Counted from the first letter of the stretch, positions 8,735 through 17,726 are shown. The stretch: 64,000 nt of DNA from Candidatus Leptovillus gracilis (GCA_016716065.1 JADJXA010000027.1:99555-163554); one strand, 5' to 3'. Notes: generated from the letters alone by a model not told the origin. Numbers and translations are program-made.

Positions 8735-9520
8735 TACCTGCTCATCCTCTTTGCCCATGGCTTGAGCGGTTTGCGAATGCAAAACAGCAGCATGATGCGC
8801 GAGCTGGCCAGTCATGGTTATGTCGTGGCGGCCATGGACCACACCTACGCCAACGCCATCACTATTTTCCCCGACGGCCGCGCCATCCTTTACGACCCGT
8901 GCCGTCTCTTTTCCGTCTTACCCAACTGCGCCACCAACTACGTGGACGGCAGCACCCTGGTGCGGCAGTGGGCCGACGATATGGCCTTTTTGCTGAACAC
9001 CATCGCCGCCTGGGACGAGACGACCGGGGGCATCCTGGCGGGCAAGGTGGCAGTGGAGCGGGTAGGCGTGTTCGGCCACTCCACCGGCGGTGGGGCAGCG
9101 CTGCAATTTTGCCTGGACGACTCTCGCTGCGTCGCCGGATTGGGCCTGGACGCCTGGCTGCTGCCGGTTGACCGGCGGGCGTTAACCGAACCCCCGCCAC
9201 AGCCGTTCCTCTTTCTCAACACGCCGGACTGGCTGGGTGCGGAGAACCAGGCTCACGGCCGCGCTCTGCTGGAAGCGCTGAACGTAGGCTTTGAGTTGAC
9301 TCTGGCGGGGACGGGCCATTATGATTTTAGCGACATCGTCCTGCTCTCGCCGCTGACGGCCCGCCTGGGCATCTCCGGCGAAATTGACAGCCTGTACAGT
9401 TTGCAGCTGCAGAACCAGGTCGTTTTGTCCTTTTTCAACCGGTATCTGCGGCTGGCGGATGATGATTTCCTGGAACGGCCGTCGCCCTACCCGGAGTTGA
9501 CGATCCGGCGGGTCAAGTGA
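8660..9520 (+). pseudogene. Chimeric frame: btuD piece fused to a truncated alpha/beta hydrolase
   Basis: The frame opens with about 25 residues copied from btuD. From RYLLILFAHGLSG onward it is an alpha/beta hydrolase of the PAF-acetylhydrolase/dienelactone-hydrolase type. LFAHGLSG provides the oxyanion strand, GHSTGGG the nucleophile elbow (Ser about residue 137 of this frame), and GTGHYDFSD a likely catalytic His region. Relatives usually have 80-120 more residues before the HG motif, often with a signal peptide; those are missing. There is no good start codon or ribosome-binding site, so expression as an enzyme is doubtful. The hydrolase part otherwise reads intact to its stop at 9520 and uses native-looking codons, including ACGGCCGT sites. 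Confidence 0.7.
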
Positions 9521-9604
9521 AGATAGGCTGGGCGGGAACGGCCGTCGCTGCCTTCGGTCCGGCCCGGCGCTGTGGCTGTATCAGGCGCAGTTGAAGGAGA
9601 ATCT

Positions 9605-9712
9605 ATGAGCAAAGTTAACTCTCCATTGCCTACATCACAGCCCCCCAAAGCGCTTATAATAAAACTGCAAGTCCATCGTCGCTGCGGTCGGCGACTACCA
9701 AATTCGCATTAG
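9605..9712 (+). CDS. Possible 35-residue protein
   Basis: ATG at 9605 is preceded by GAAGGAGAATCT, a good ribosome-binding site. The frame encodes 35 residues (MSKVNSPLPTSQPPK...) rich in Pro and later in Arg, with no recognisable domain. It lies alone in the 300-bp gap between the hydrolase remnant and the secreted protein at 9820. It could be a real small protein or chance; the site upstream is the only support. Confidence 0.25.
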   Translation: MSKVNSPLPTSQPPKALIIKLQVHRRCGRRLPNSH

Positions 9713-9819
9713 GAGGTGATATTGAGCATATTCTGTTAGAATTTCTCCGCATCACACCCCGCATCAATCCTCCCTGGTCACTTTATTTACCTCAGTCCAT
9801 GATCACTTAAAGGAGATAG

Positions 9820-12027
9820 ATGATGAGTCACAAATCCGTTACACTTCGCTCAACGGCCGTTCTGCTCTTCTTCATCGCCATGTTGGCGGCCATTTTTTAC
9901 ACAGCCGGCCGCACAATTGCCCAAACGAATTCCCCAGACGCATCCCCAACCGTTCATCTCACCAGCAACGGTATCCGGCTGGAGAGCGGCCTTCCCCTGC
10001 CAGCATTCCAATTTTTGCCGCCGCAAGTCTCGGCCGATGGCTCCGTTCGCCCGCTAGGCGGTCGTTTTAGCGCCATCGGCCGGGTAATAGACCCCATCCA
10101 GGAGCCGTACCTCAACCAACCCCGCTTCACCGTCTTTAACGAAGACACCAACAGCGTCCTGGAGCAATATGGGGCAACCGGCGGATTCTACGCCTATAAC
10201 TCAACCGAGGCATTTGGCGAAACATCGCGCGGCGGCGTTAATCCGGTTATCGCGCAGCAGTTAGCCTGCCAGGTTCTCTACGGCAACAATCAAATGCTGC
10301 TGCCGGACAATAGTCTCATCGGCACGCCTGATGTGCAGTTTTGTGACTACGATTTCAGCAGCAACCCGTATGACGTCTCTCCCATTCAGGCTGCTGCCGC
10401 CGACGCCGCCGGGCGTAGTTTGGGCAGCGCCGAGACCATCGGCATTGTGGTGCAGGTTCCGATGGTGGTGAAGACCGGCCAATTCAGCCAGGTGCCTCAG
10501 GTAGAACTTGGCGGCGCGGGCGGCCATATCTCGCTGCTGTTCCGCACTACCGATGTCACTGAAGGGGGCTTTTCGTTAGACAACCAGGTGCCGGGCTTGG
10601 GCGCGGTGGCGCTGCCTTTCTACGGCCGTTCGCTGCAATTTCTCGGCAACTTCCCCACTCGTGATCTGGCCGATGTGCAGACCGAAGTGGAAGCGCAGGT
10701 CGAAGGCAGCTACCCCGATGCGACCAGCATCAATGTGCCGCCGCCGGTCTTACGCTATATGGCTGGCGATGCCGCTCAGGCGCAAACTGTGTTGGAGCCG
10801 ATGTTTGAGTTTGAAGATATTGAAGTGGTGGTGGACGGCGAGACGATCATCCTGCGCGGCATTATCATACCGGCGCTGGAAACGGGCAGCGGTGGCTTTG
10901 GGCCAGATGTAGCCATTATCTCCCCGGACGAAGGCAGCCCCTTTATGCCGGGAACGGCCGTTGACCTGACAGGTTCTATCACTGCCGGGCAAGCCCCCTA
11001 CACCTACACCTGGAGCCTGAACGATGGCACGGTGCTGGCAGCAGGCACACTGGCTGTGCCAGGGGAAACTTCCACCACGGCCACCGATTTACCGGCCGAT
11101 TCCCATGGCGGCTTCCCGGCCCCGATTATCGTCTTGCTGGAAGTGGAAGATGGCGTCGGCGCAGTGCGCCAGGATACGCTCACCCTTGTCCCGGCCGTCG
11201 CCCCCAGTCTCTATCTGCCAACTATCACAAAGAACAGCGCGGCCAGTTTGTCGGCCTCGACGACTCCCTTCCAACCCCTGGCTGAGCGTGGACCGGCAGC
11301 GATAACGGCCGTTTACCGCTTTGGCGTCCATGCCGGTTCCGACTATCCCCCCTACGGCGCAGGCGGCGCCGACCTCCCCGGCGTCATCCCCGACGCCTCT
11401 GGCTTCCGCACCGCCATGCTCAACTACGGCTGGACCTCCACCTACAATTGGTGGAACGCTTCCGCCTGGGAAAAAGATTGGCGGGATTGCGGTCTGGGCG
11501 GCATTGATTGTTCCCAGGGCGTAGACCGGGTAGATTTTGCCTACTACGCTGGTCATGCCGGCGCTGGTGGTCTCAGCCTGCCTTCCAACAAAGATAGCTC
11601 CTGGTTCGATGGGGCCAACGCCCGCTACTCCACCTTGCGCTGGGCCGGGTTTGCCGCCTGCCAACCCCTGCGCGTCCAGGGCTTCCCGGCCGGTTCAGAG
11701 CCAATCCGCCGCTGGTTCGGCGCATTCCAGGGCGCTCACATGCTGCTGGGCTATAACAGCAACATGCGCGATGTCGCCTTTGGCCCCCGCCTGGTAGACA
11801 ACATGCGCCCCGTCACCTTCTTCGGCATTACCCTGTTCCAACGCAGCATTCGTGAGGCCTGGGTGCAAACCGCTTTCCAAATGAACGCCGGTAAACCGGC
11901 CTACATCTACGCCATCGGGACCAATGGTGTTAACCCGGTCAACAACGTGCTGCCGCGCTCTGGCGATCCGGCGCTGCCCCGGCCCTATCCGGTGGCTTCT
12001 TACAACTGGGTCTGGTGGAATGAGTAA
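9820..12027 (+). CDS. Secreted protein with PKD-like and DUF6345-like domains
   Basis: 735 residues, starting at ATGATG with AAAGGAG upstream. An N-terminal signal peptide or anchor (LLFFIAMLAAIFYTAG) is followed by a ~330-residue region without a recognised family. A PKD/Ig-like domain follows (about 365-465; ISPDEGSPFMPGTAVDLTG, YTYTWSLNDG). The C-terminal region (about 495-735) contains FAYYAGHAGAGG, AGFAACQPLR and YRFGVHAG, which I recognise as the DUF6345 type. The His and Cys in YAGHAG and FAACQ recall the His/Cys dyad of clan-CD (caspase/gingipain-like) peptidases; this is suggestive only. The protein should act outside the cytoplasmic membrane. It has its own promoter region and no obvious operon partner. 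Confidence 0.75.
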   Translation: MMSHKSVTLRSTAVLLFFIAMLAAIFYTAGRTIAQTNSPDASPTVHLTSNGIRLESGLPLPAFQFLPPQVSADGSVRPLGGRFSAIGRVIDPIQEPYLNQPRFTVFNEDTNSVLEQYGATGGFYAYNSTEAFGETSRGGVNPVIAQQLACQVLYGNNQMLLPDNSLIGTPDVQFCDYDFSSNPYDVSPIQAAAADAAGRSLGSAETIGIVVQVPMVVKTGQFSQVPQVELGGAGGHISLLFRTTDVTEGGFSLDNQVPGLGAVALPFYGRSLQFLGNFPTRDLADVQTEVEAQVEGSYPDATSINVPPPVLRYMAGDAAQAQTVLEPMFEFEDIEVVVDGETIILRGIIIPALETGSGGFGPDVAIISPDEGSPFMPGTAVDLTGSITAGQAPYTYTWSLNDGTVLAAGTLAVPGETSTTATDLPADSHGGFPAPIIVLLEVEDGVGAVRQDTLTLVPAVAPSLYLPTITKNSAASLSASTTPFQPLAERGPAAITAVYRFGVHAGSDYPPYGAGGADLPGVIPDASGFRTAMLNYGWTSTYNWWNASAWEKDWRDCGLGGIDCSQGVDRVDFAYYAGHAGAGGLSLPSNKDSSWFDGANARYSTLRWAGFAACQPLRVQGFPAGSEPIRRWFGAFQGAHMLLGYNSNMRDVAFGPRLVDNMRPVTFFGITLFQRSIREAWVQTAFQMNAGKPAYIYAIGTNGVNPVNNVLPRSGDPALPRPYPVASYNWVWWNE

Positions 12028-12264
12028 CTGAGCGCAAGTCGGGCGAGACGGGTGGGGATTGAGGTCTTGGTGAATTGTAAAGCATCTCCTGCAAAGTGCC
12101 GTGAACCATGCCGATTCGCGGAATATAGCTTCGTAGTGGGCATACGTCTCAGAACCTTGTCCGGGCCAGTCCGCCGACGGCCGTTCAACCAGCCTTCACC
12201 CACGCATAGCCCACTCCCCAATGATACGAGGCTTGCTTCCGGGGAAATGGCCTTGAGAGGGTGG

Positions 12265-13068
12265 TCATTTGGTGGTGTTAAGAGGAAGCAGCGTAGCCCT
12301 GGGGCTGTGCCCAGGCACAATCGGCGTGACAAGGTAAAAAACATACCCATACCAGGCTGAGTAGTGGCGGTACAGCTCAATCTCCGCCTGTTCCGCATCC
12401 AGAACGCGCTGCGCCTCGGTATTGTCCCCGTACTGCTCGCGCAGCGCGGTGATGCGTGCGGCTATGGGATGATAGTAATTGTCCCACCAGGCGCTCTCCG
12501 GCAGCACAAAATGGCCCAGGGCGCGATAGCCTGCGGCCGTCAGGCGGGCCAGATTCTCCTCGATGGTAGCCATTTCCGGGTACTCCATTCGCCAAAAAGC
12601 GGCGGCCTCGGCGGGCGGGTTCGGTTTCAGCCAGGTGAGATCGGTCACGGCGACAAAGCCGCCTGGCTTCAGCAATCTGCGCCACTCGCGCAGCCCTCGC
12701 TCAAAGCCGATGATGTAGATCGCCCCCTCCGACCAGATCAGGTCGAACGGCTCGGCGAAATCGAGGTCGAACATGGAGGCGTTCAGCGGTCGGATGCGCT
12801 CGGACAAGCCGGCCCGCGCTGCCCGGCGGGTCAGGTCGTCTAAGAAGGGCTGGTGGTTATCAACGGCCGTTATCATCCCCCCACTCGCCCGCGCCAACAC
12901 CACCGTCTGCGCCCCAGGGCCGCAGCCAACATCCAGAATTCGGGGGGCGGGGGGCAGGTCGGGCAGCATAGCCAGGGCTTGCCGCGTCGCTTCATCGCTG
13001 CCGGGCGCTTCGCGGGGTAAATCGCGGTGAACGGCCCAGAAAATCTCTTGCGCGAATGAATGGGTCAT
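12265..13068 (-). CDS. Class I SAM-dependent methyltransferase
   Basis: 267 residues, start at 13068 with AAAGGAGAAACG upstream. The Rossmann methyltransferase core spans about 30-180: motif I is ILDVGCGPGAQT, the acidic motif II ITAVDNHQPF, and motif post-II LIWSEGAIYIIGF. The region after residue 180 (ESAWWDNYYHPI) is family-specific and likely shapes the substrate site. It is an S-adenosylmethionine methyltransferase of the Methyltransf_25 type; the substrate is unknown. The seven-copy 16-bp repeat lies in its upstream region. Confidence 0.85.
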   Translation of the reverse strand: MTHSFAQEIFWAVHRDLPREAPGSDEATRQALAMLPDLPPAPRILDVGCGPGAQTVVLARASGGMITAVDNHQPFLDDLTRRAARAGLSERIRPLNASMFDLDFAEPFDLIWSEGAIYIIGFERGLREWRRLLKPGGFVAVTDLTWLKPNPPAEAAAFWRMEYPEMATIEENLARLTAAGYRALGHFVLPESAWWDNYYHPIAARITALREQYGDNTEAQRVLDAEQAEIELYRHYSAWYGYVFYLVTPIVPGHSPRATLLPLNTTK

Positions 13069-13110
13069 CGTTTCTCCTTTTCACGTAAAACCCGGCTATA
13101 AACCGGCGCT

Positions 13111-13222
13111 GTCGTTGCGACAACTTGTCGTTGCGACAACTTGTCGTTGCGACAACTTGTCGTTGCGACGACTTGTCGTTGCGACTACTTGTCGTTGCGA
13201 CTATTTGTCGTTGCGACTACTT
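13111..13222. repeat. Seven tandem 16-bp repeats (GTCGTTGCGACAACTT)
   Basis: Seven head-to-tail 16-bp units fill 13111-13222 exactly. The first three are identical (GTCGTTGCGACAACTT); later units vary only at positions 12-14. Each contains the small inverted repeat GTCG-TTG-CGAC. The array lies 43 bp upstream of the methyltransferase ATG. It also overlaps the end of the response-regulator gene, whose last residues and stop codon (S-R-N-D-K-stop) are read from the repeat. Either an operator iteron array or a slippage-prone satellite; there are no spacers, so it is not CRISPR. Confidence 0.9.
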
Positions 13223-13866
13223 GGCGAATGGGGCAACATGCCCCGCTGCATGGCGACGGCAATCGCCTCCGCCCGCGATTCTACCCCCATCTTGTTGTAG
13301 ATGTTGGTCAGGTGGGCTTTCACGGTGCGCTCGGCCACGCCCAGCTGTTGGGCGATCTCTTTGTTGCGGTCGCCGCGGGCCACGGCCGTTAACACCATCA
13401 GCTCCCGCTCCGTCAGGGTTTCATCGGCAACGGCCGTTGTCCCTTGTTCGACCGGTTGCGGCTGCAGCGCCCGCTGCAAAATCTCCGGTTGCAGCAGCGT
13501 CTCCCCCTGCGCGGCGGCGCGAATGGTGCGAAACAGCGTCTCGCGGCCGGTATCCTTCAGCAAAAAGCTGCGCGCCCCCGCCTGCAACCCCTGGCGCAGC
13601 AGATCATCCTCGTTGTAGGTAGTCAGGATGATGATGGCGATTTCCGGCCATTGGGCGCGAATGTGGCCGATAGCTTCCAGGCCATCCATGCCCGGCATCC
13701 GCAAATCCATCAGCACGACATCCGGCTGTAATTCCCCGGCCAGGCGCACGGCCGTTGCCCCATCCGCCGCCTCGCCCACCACCGCAATATCCCCTTCCAG
13801 GCTGAGAATCAGCTGCAATCCCTCACGCACCACCAGATGGTCATCAACAATCAAGACGCGGATCAT
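13201..13866 (-). CDS. NarL/LuxR-family response regulator
   Basis: 221 residues. The receiver domain (about 1-120) has the acidic pair VDDH, the phosphorylated Asp in VVLMDLRMPG (about D54), Thr in ILTTYNE and Lys in FLLKD. The C-terminal LuxR-type helix-turn-helix (about 150-210) reads LTERELMVLTAVARG, NKEIAQQLGVAERTVKAHL. It binds DNA when phosphorylated by its partner kinase, encoded 43 bp upstream on the same strand. Its extreme C-terminus (SSRNDK) is encoded by the 16-bp tandem repeat, so repeat-number changes would alter the tail. Confidence 0.92.
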   Translation of the reverse strand: MIRVLIVDDHLVVREGLQLILSLEGDIAVVGEAADGATAVRLAGELQPDVVLMDLRMPGMDGLEAIGHIRAQWPEIAIIILTTYNEDDLLRQGLQAGARSFLLKDTGRETLFRTIRAAAQGETLLQPEILQRALQPQPVEQGTTAVADETLTERELMVLTAVARGDRNKEIAQQLGVAERTVKAHLTNIYNKMGVESRAEAIAVAMQRGMLPHSPSSRNDK

Positions 13867-13909
13867 AAAACCTCTTTAGCGAGAGCGAGAGTACCCTCTT
13901 CCTCTAGCT

Positions 13910-15127
13910 CTAGCTCTCGCTCTGGCTTACTCTTAGGCGCAGGGTGGTTCCCGCGCCGGGCTGGCTTTCGATGCTGAATTGGCCGCCGGTTAGCCGCGCC
14001 CGTTCGCGCAGCCCGATCAGGCCATAATGCCCGGCCGGGGTAGACTGCTGCGGGTCGAAGCCCCGGCCATTGTCGCGCAGGGCGAGGTGATAACGGCCGT
14101 TATCCCCATCAATAGTCAGCCAAACGGCCGTTGCCTGGGCGTGGCGGGCCACATTACTCAACCCCTCGCGCACAAAACGGGCCGCCTGCTCCGCCCCCTG
14201 CTCATCTAACGCCCATGTCTCCGGCAGCACCAGATGGCAGGGGATGCCGGTCATCTGCGTAAACTGCGCCGCCTCGCGCTCAATCGTTTCTGGCAGCGAT
14301 GCCGGGTAAGCGCGTAAATCGTCAATGGCGCGGCGAGCGTCTTGCAGCGTGGCGCGGGCGCGGCTCTTGGCCTGCGCGGCAATCTGCGCCGCGCGCTCTG
14401 GCTGCTCCCGCTCCAGGCTGGCTTCCAGCGCTTCCAGTTGCAATACCAACCCGGCTACCCCTTGCGCCAGGGTGTCGTGCAGCTCCCGTGCCATGCGCTG
14501 TCGCTCGGTTTGCAGCGTCAACTGCTCCACCCGCTGCGCGTATTCGGCCAACTGCCGGTGGGCCGCTTCCAATTCGCCCAGCAGCCTTTGCGCTTCCTGT
14601 CGGGCATTCATCTGCTGCACAAAAAGCAGCACATAGGTAAAGACAAAGAGCAGCATGACCGTGGCCAACATTAGCCAGGTGGTCAGCGCCTGCTCCCCGC
14701 CCACCCAGGCCAACGTCAGCAGCAGCAAGACCAGAAAGCCTACCAACGCCGCCAGGGAACGCCGCCAATCTTGCAGCATCCCCACCGTCTCCCCGGCCAA
14801 GGCCACAATCAGGCCAAAGGCGATGGCCGCGCTCTGGCTGAGCCACACCAGCGCCAGGATGAGCGCTACCTGGAGCGGCAGATAGGCGGCCAGGCGACGG
14901 CCGTCGGATACAAAGAAGGGGCTGAGCAGGTGCAGCAGGGCGTGGCCCCCCATAAGCAGGGTGAAGAAGATGACCTGGGGCGGTTGGCGCAGGCTGGGCG
15001 TCTCGTAGAGGGCGACGATGGCGAGGAAGGTCAGCGCGGCCAGCAGGATGATGAAAAACGGCCGTGTGGTACGCAGTTCCTCTCTGATTTGCGGGTCAAT
15101 CGGCAAAAAACGGCTCATGGCCTCCAT
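13910..15127 (-). CDS. NarL-type sensor histidine kinase
   Basis: About 405 residues from the ATG at 15127 (GGAGAT about 9 bases upstream; the frame is open further but this start is favoured). There are six or so membrane helices (about 25-185), a coiled coil (QEAQRLLGELEAAHRQLAEY), a HisKA_3 dimerisation domain with the phospho-acceptor in ERQRMARELHDTLAQG, and an HATPase_c domain with the N box (VREGLSNVARHAQA) and G box (DNGRGFD, GLIGLRERA). No separate ligand-binding domain is seen; sensing is likely through the membrane part. It is co-transcribed with the response regulator. Divergent from it is an ABC transporter (15288-17059) that may be its target, as in many kinase/regulator/ABC drug-resistance clusters. 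Confidence 0.9.
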   Translation of the reverse strand: MEAMSRFLPIDPQIREELRTTRPFFIILLAALTFLAIVALYETPSLRQPPQVIFFTLLMGGHALLHLLSPFFVSDGRRLAAYLPLQVALILALVWLSQSAAIAFGLIVALAGETVGMLQDWRRSLAALVGFLVLLLLTLAWVGGEQALTTWLMLATVMLLFVFTYVLLFVQQMNARQEAQRLLGELEAAHRQLAEYAQRVEQLTLQTERQRMARELHDTLAQGVAGLVLQLEALEASLEREQPERAAQIAAQAKSRARATLQDARRAIDDLRAYPASLPETIEREAAQFTQMTGIPCHLVLPETWALDEQGAEQAARFVREGLSNVARHAQATAVWLTIDGDNGRYHLALRDNGRGFDPQQSTPAGHYGLIGLRERARLTGGQFSIESQPGAGTTLRLRVSQSES

Positions 15128-15287
15128 TATAACAGCATCTCCCCCGGTGGATATTGTCCGAAAGGGCATTGTACCAAAGGGCAGTCCCGGCCATGCCCAA
15201 AAGCGCGATGTGGCCGAGGCCGGACTTTGCTATCTTATAGGCGTTAGAGGCCGCGATTACCCCAATCTGCGGCACGAGGAGATACCG

Positions 15288-16199
15288 ATGAACGACATCA
15301 TGATTGAAGTAGAAGGATTGCGTAAACAATATGGCGATTTTGTCGCCGTGGCCGACGTGGGTTTCACGGTTCGGCGCGGCGAGATTTTTGGACTGCTTGG
15401 CCCCAACGGCGCGGGCAAAACCAGCGCGCTGGAATGCCTGGAAGGGATTCGCCAGCCAGACGCGGGCAAACTGCGGGTGGCGGGCATTGACCCCACCCGC
15501 GAAGCGCGTAAGCTGCGTCAGGTGATTGGGGTGCAGCTTCAGGCGGCCGGGCTGCCGGAAAGCATCACCCCGGATGAGGTGATGGCTCTCTTTTGCCGCT
15601 ATCAGGCTGTTGCCCCGCGCTACGATTTACTGGAACGCTTTGGCCTGACAGTGAAGCGGCGCACCCAATTCCACCAGCTTTCCACCGGGCAGCAGCGCCG
15701 TTTGGCGTTGGCGCTGGCTATTGCCCACGAGCCGGCGGTGCTCTTCCTCGATGAGCCAACGGCCGGGCTGGACGTGAACTCGCGGGCGGAGCTGCATGGG
15801 GTGATGGGCGAACTGCGGCAGCAAGGGACAACCATCATCCTGGCGACCCACGACATGGCCGAGGCGGAGGCGTTGGCCGACCGGGTGGCGATTTTGCTGA
15901 ACGGCCGTTTAGCCGCCAGCGGCGCCCCTCTGGAATTAACCGCCGCCGGGAACGGCCTGACGAAAGTCTCTGTCCATACCCGCGATGGGCTGCTGTTGGC
16001 AAACCACACCCCCATCCCGGCCGTGACGCAGCAAACGGTCAAAGAGCAGTACGCCATCTACTTCAGCCACAACATCGGCCAGACCGTCTCCGCCCTCATC
16101 GCCCACATCGCCGACCAGGGGGATGAACTGATAGATTTGCGCGTCGAACGGCCGTCGCTCGAAGACCGCTTCCTGGAACTAACCAACGAACGGCCGTAA
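15288..16199 (+). CDS. ABC transporter ATPase (DrrA/CcmA type)
   Basis: 303 residues from the ATG at 15288, with GAGGAGATACC just upstream; the frame extends further 5' but without a comparable site. The ATPase domain (about 5-220) has Walker A GPNGAGKTSA, Q-loop GVQLQAAGLP, signature LSTGQQRRLALA, Walker B VLFLDEPTAGLD and switch ATHDMAEAE. The ~80-residue C-terminal extension is typical of drug/daunorubicin-type exporters. It pairs with the permease encoded 50 bp downstream. The divergent NarL-type two-component system suggests regulation by envelope or antibiotic stress (inference). Confidence 0.9.
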   Translation: MNDIMIEVEGLRKQYGDFVAVADVGFTVRRGEIFGLLGPNGAGKTSALECLEGIRQPDAGKLRVAGIDPTREARKLRQVIGVQLQAAGLPESITPDEVMALFCRYQAVAPRYDLLERFGLTVKRRTQFHQLSTGQQRRLALALAIAHEPAVLFLDEPTAGLDVNSRAELHGVMGELRQQGTTIILATHDMAEAEALADRVAILLNGRLAASGAPLELTAAGNGLTKVSVHTRDGLLLANHTPIPAVTQQTVKEQYAIYFSHNIGQTVSALIAHIADQGDELIDLRVERPSLEDRFLELTNERP

Positions 16200-16249
16200 G
16201 CCGTATTCCATGACCTGGCGACTACCCGACTTTAGACAAGGAGACTACC

Positions 16250-17059
16250 ATGCACGCCTTTACCGCTCACTTCGCTTTTGAATTTCGCAGCGGCATCCGC
16301 AACAAAAACCTGCTGCTGCTCAACTACCTCTTTCCGCTCGGCTTCTACCTGATGATGGGGCTGATCATGACCGGCATCAACCCCCTCTTCCAGGACACCA
16401 TCCTGCCGGCCATGACCCTCTTCGCCGTCCTGGCCGCCACCCTGCTCGGCCTGCCCGACCCGCTGGTCAACGCCCGCGAGAGCGGCATCTTCCGCAGCTA
16501 CAAAATCAACGGCGTCCCGGCCGCCTCCATCCTGGCGATTCCGGCGCTGACCACCGCCCTGCACCTGACTGTGGTAATGGCGATTATCAGCCTGACGGCG
16601 CCGCTGCTGTTCGACGCCCCCACGCCGCAAAATTGGGGCGCGTTTCTGCTGGTCTTCGCCGTGGCGACCTTTGCCTGCGCCAGTTGGGGCGTCCTCATCG
16701 GCGTGGTCTCGCCCAGCACGCGGATGACGGTGCTGTATGCCCAGGCCGTCTTTCTGCCCTCCATGCTGATTGGCGGCCTGATGCTGCCCTATGGTATGCT
16801 GCCGGAAACGGCCGCTGCCTTCGCCCAACTCTTGCCCGCCACCCACGCCATGAACGCCTTCAACGGGCTGGCGATGGGCACAGGGGCCGACTTTAGCCCC
16901 TGGGGGTCGCTGGTTGTGCTGCTGCTGAGCGGGCTGTTGGCATTGGGGTTGGCGGGCTATCTGTTTAGCTGGGACAGCCGTAATACAGAGCGGCGGGGGC
17001 ATCCGCTGCTGACGCTGCTGGTTTTAACGCCTTTTGTGGTGGGGTTACTGGTGTTCTAA
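16250..17059 (+). CDS. ABC-2 type permease
   Basis: 269 residues with about six membrane helices (LLLNYLFPLGFYLMMGLIM; LFAVLAATLLGLPDPL; LVVLLLSGLLALGLAGYLF and others), matching the ABC-2 transporter permease family. Start at 16250 follows an AAGGAGACTACC site. It forms the membrane part of an exporter with the ATPase encoded upstream. Substrate unknown. Confidence 0.85.
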   Translation: MHAFTAHFAFEFRSGIRNKNLLLLNYLFPLGFYLMMGLIMTGINPLFQDTILPAMTLFAVLAATLLGLPDPLVNARESGIFRSYKINGVPAASILAIPALTTALHLTVVMAIISLTAPLLFDAPTPQNWGAFLLVFAVATFACASWGVLIGVVSPSTRMTVLYAQAVFLPSMLIGGLMLPYGMLPETAAAFAQLLPATHAMNAFNGLAMGTGADFSPWGSLVVLLLSGLLALGLAGYLFSWDSRNTERRGHPLLTLLVLTPFVVGLLVF

Positions 17060-17085
17060 TTTGCTGAGGCAATTATGAAAACACA

Positions 17086-17297
17086 CAGCAATTCTCAATT
17101 TGGCATGGGGGTATAGTCGGGGTGGGACGGCGCGGACAGGTAGCAGCCGCAGCGGACGGCATTTTCCCGCGCCGTCTCGCCCAATGGGACCCAAAGAGGG
17201 GCGAGACAGGCGGGAGGCCAGGCTTTGGTGATTGGCAAAGATGCTCCACCGCCTGTCCCGCCCTGACTATACCCCCATGCCAAATTGAGAATTGCTG
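17086..17297. repeat. 212-bp MITE with 33-bp perfect inverted ends
   Basis: The element begins CAGCAATTCTCAATTTG and ends with its exact inverse. The arms match for 33 bp, through GGCATGGGGGTATAGTC, and remain similar further in. The interior has additional inverted GGGCGAGAC/GTCTCGCCC and CGCGGAC motifs. There is no coding sequence. Related copies lie at 24816-24913, 25876-25968 and 61972-62143. It has the hallmarks of a non-autonomous inverted-repeat element. Confidence 0.85.
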
Positions 17298-17418
17298 GGA
17301 TGGGATGTGTTGATGGTGAAACGGCCGTTTTTCCTCTCGCCTTCAAGCAAAAGACAGGGTAGGATTGTTGGCCTAGCGTAGCGCTTGAATTTGGGCACGT
17401 AGACAGAACGAGAAGCCA

Positions 17419-17726
17419 ATGGTCCACAAAGAAGCAAAAGCCAGAATCAAAATCAACAAGCTGTTGGAACAAGCCGGATGGCGTTTTTTTGACGACAAAA
17501 ACGGCCGTGCCAACATCCAGCTTGAACTCAACGCCAAAATCAGCCAAACACAGTTCGACGCCTTTGGCGAAAACTTTGAAAGCAGCCAAAACGGGTACGT
17601 GGATTTTCTGCTGCTCAACGAAAAAGGGCAGCCCCTTCAATGTCTTGGAAGCCAAATCGCCAGATCATCACCCGCTACCAGCAAAAAATCACAGAGCGCA
17701 TCGCCCGCGTCTGGGGAGAATAGGCC
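17419..17726 (+). pseudogene. N-terminal fragment of a type I restriction (HsdR-like) nuclease
   Basis: The first ~75 residues (KEAKARIKINKLLEQAGWRF, GYVDFLLLNEKGQP) match the start of type I/III restriction R subunits. After GQP the annotated frame is lost, but the +1 frame continues NVLEAKS, i.e. the Asp-(x)n-ExK nuclease motif with D in YVDF and EAK. Removing one C from the CCCC run near 17631-17634 would restore KGQPFNVLEAK. Beyond EAKS the family is lost and stops follow, so only the nuclease N-terminus survives out of the ~1000 residues expected. No HsdM/HsdS neighbours are present. Confidence 0.6.

Noticed and set aside
13111..13222. Possible CRISPR array
   Set aside because: The 16-bp units are contiguous with no unique spacers, and no cas genes are present.
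16232..17002. 256-codon minus-strand open frame rich in Gln, His and Gly
   Set aside because: Antisense to the ABC-2 permease; the composition and lack of any domain mark it as a shadow.
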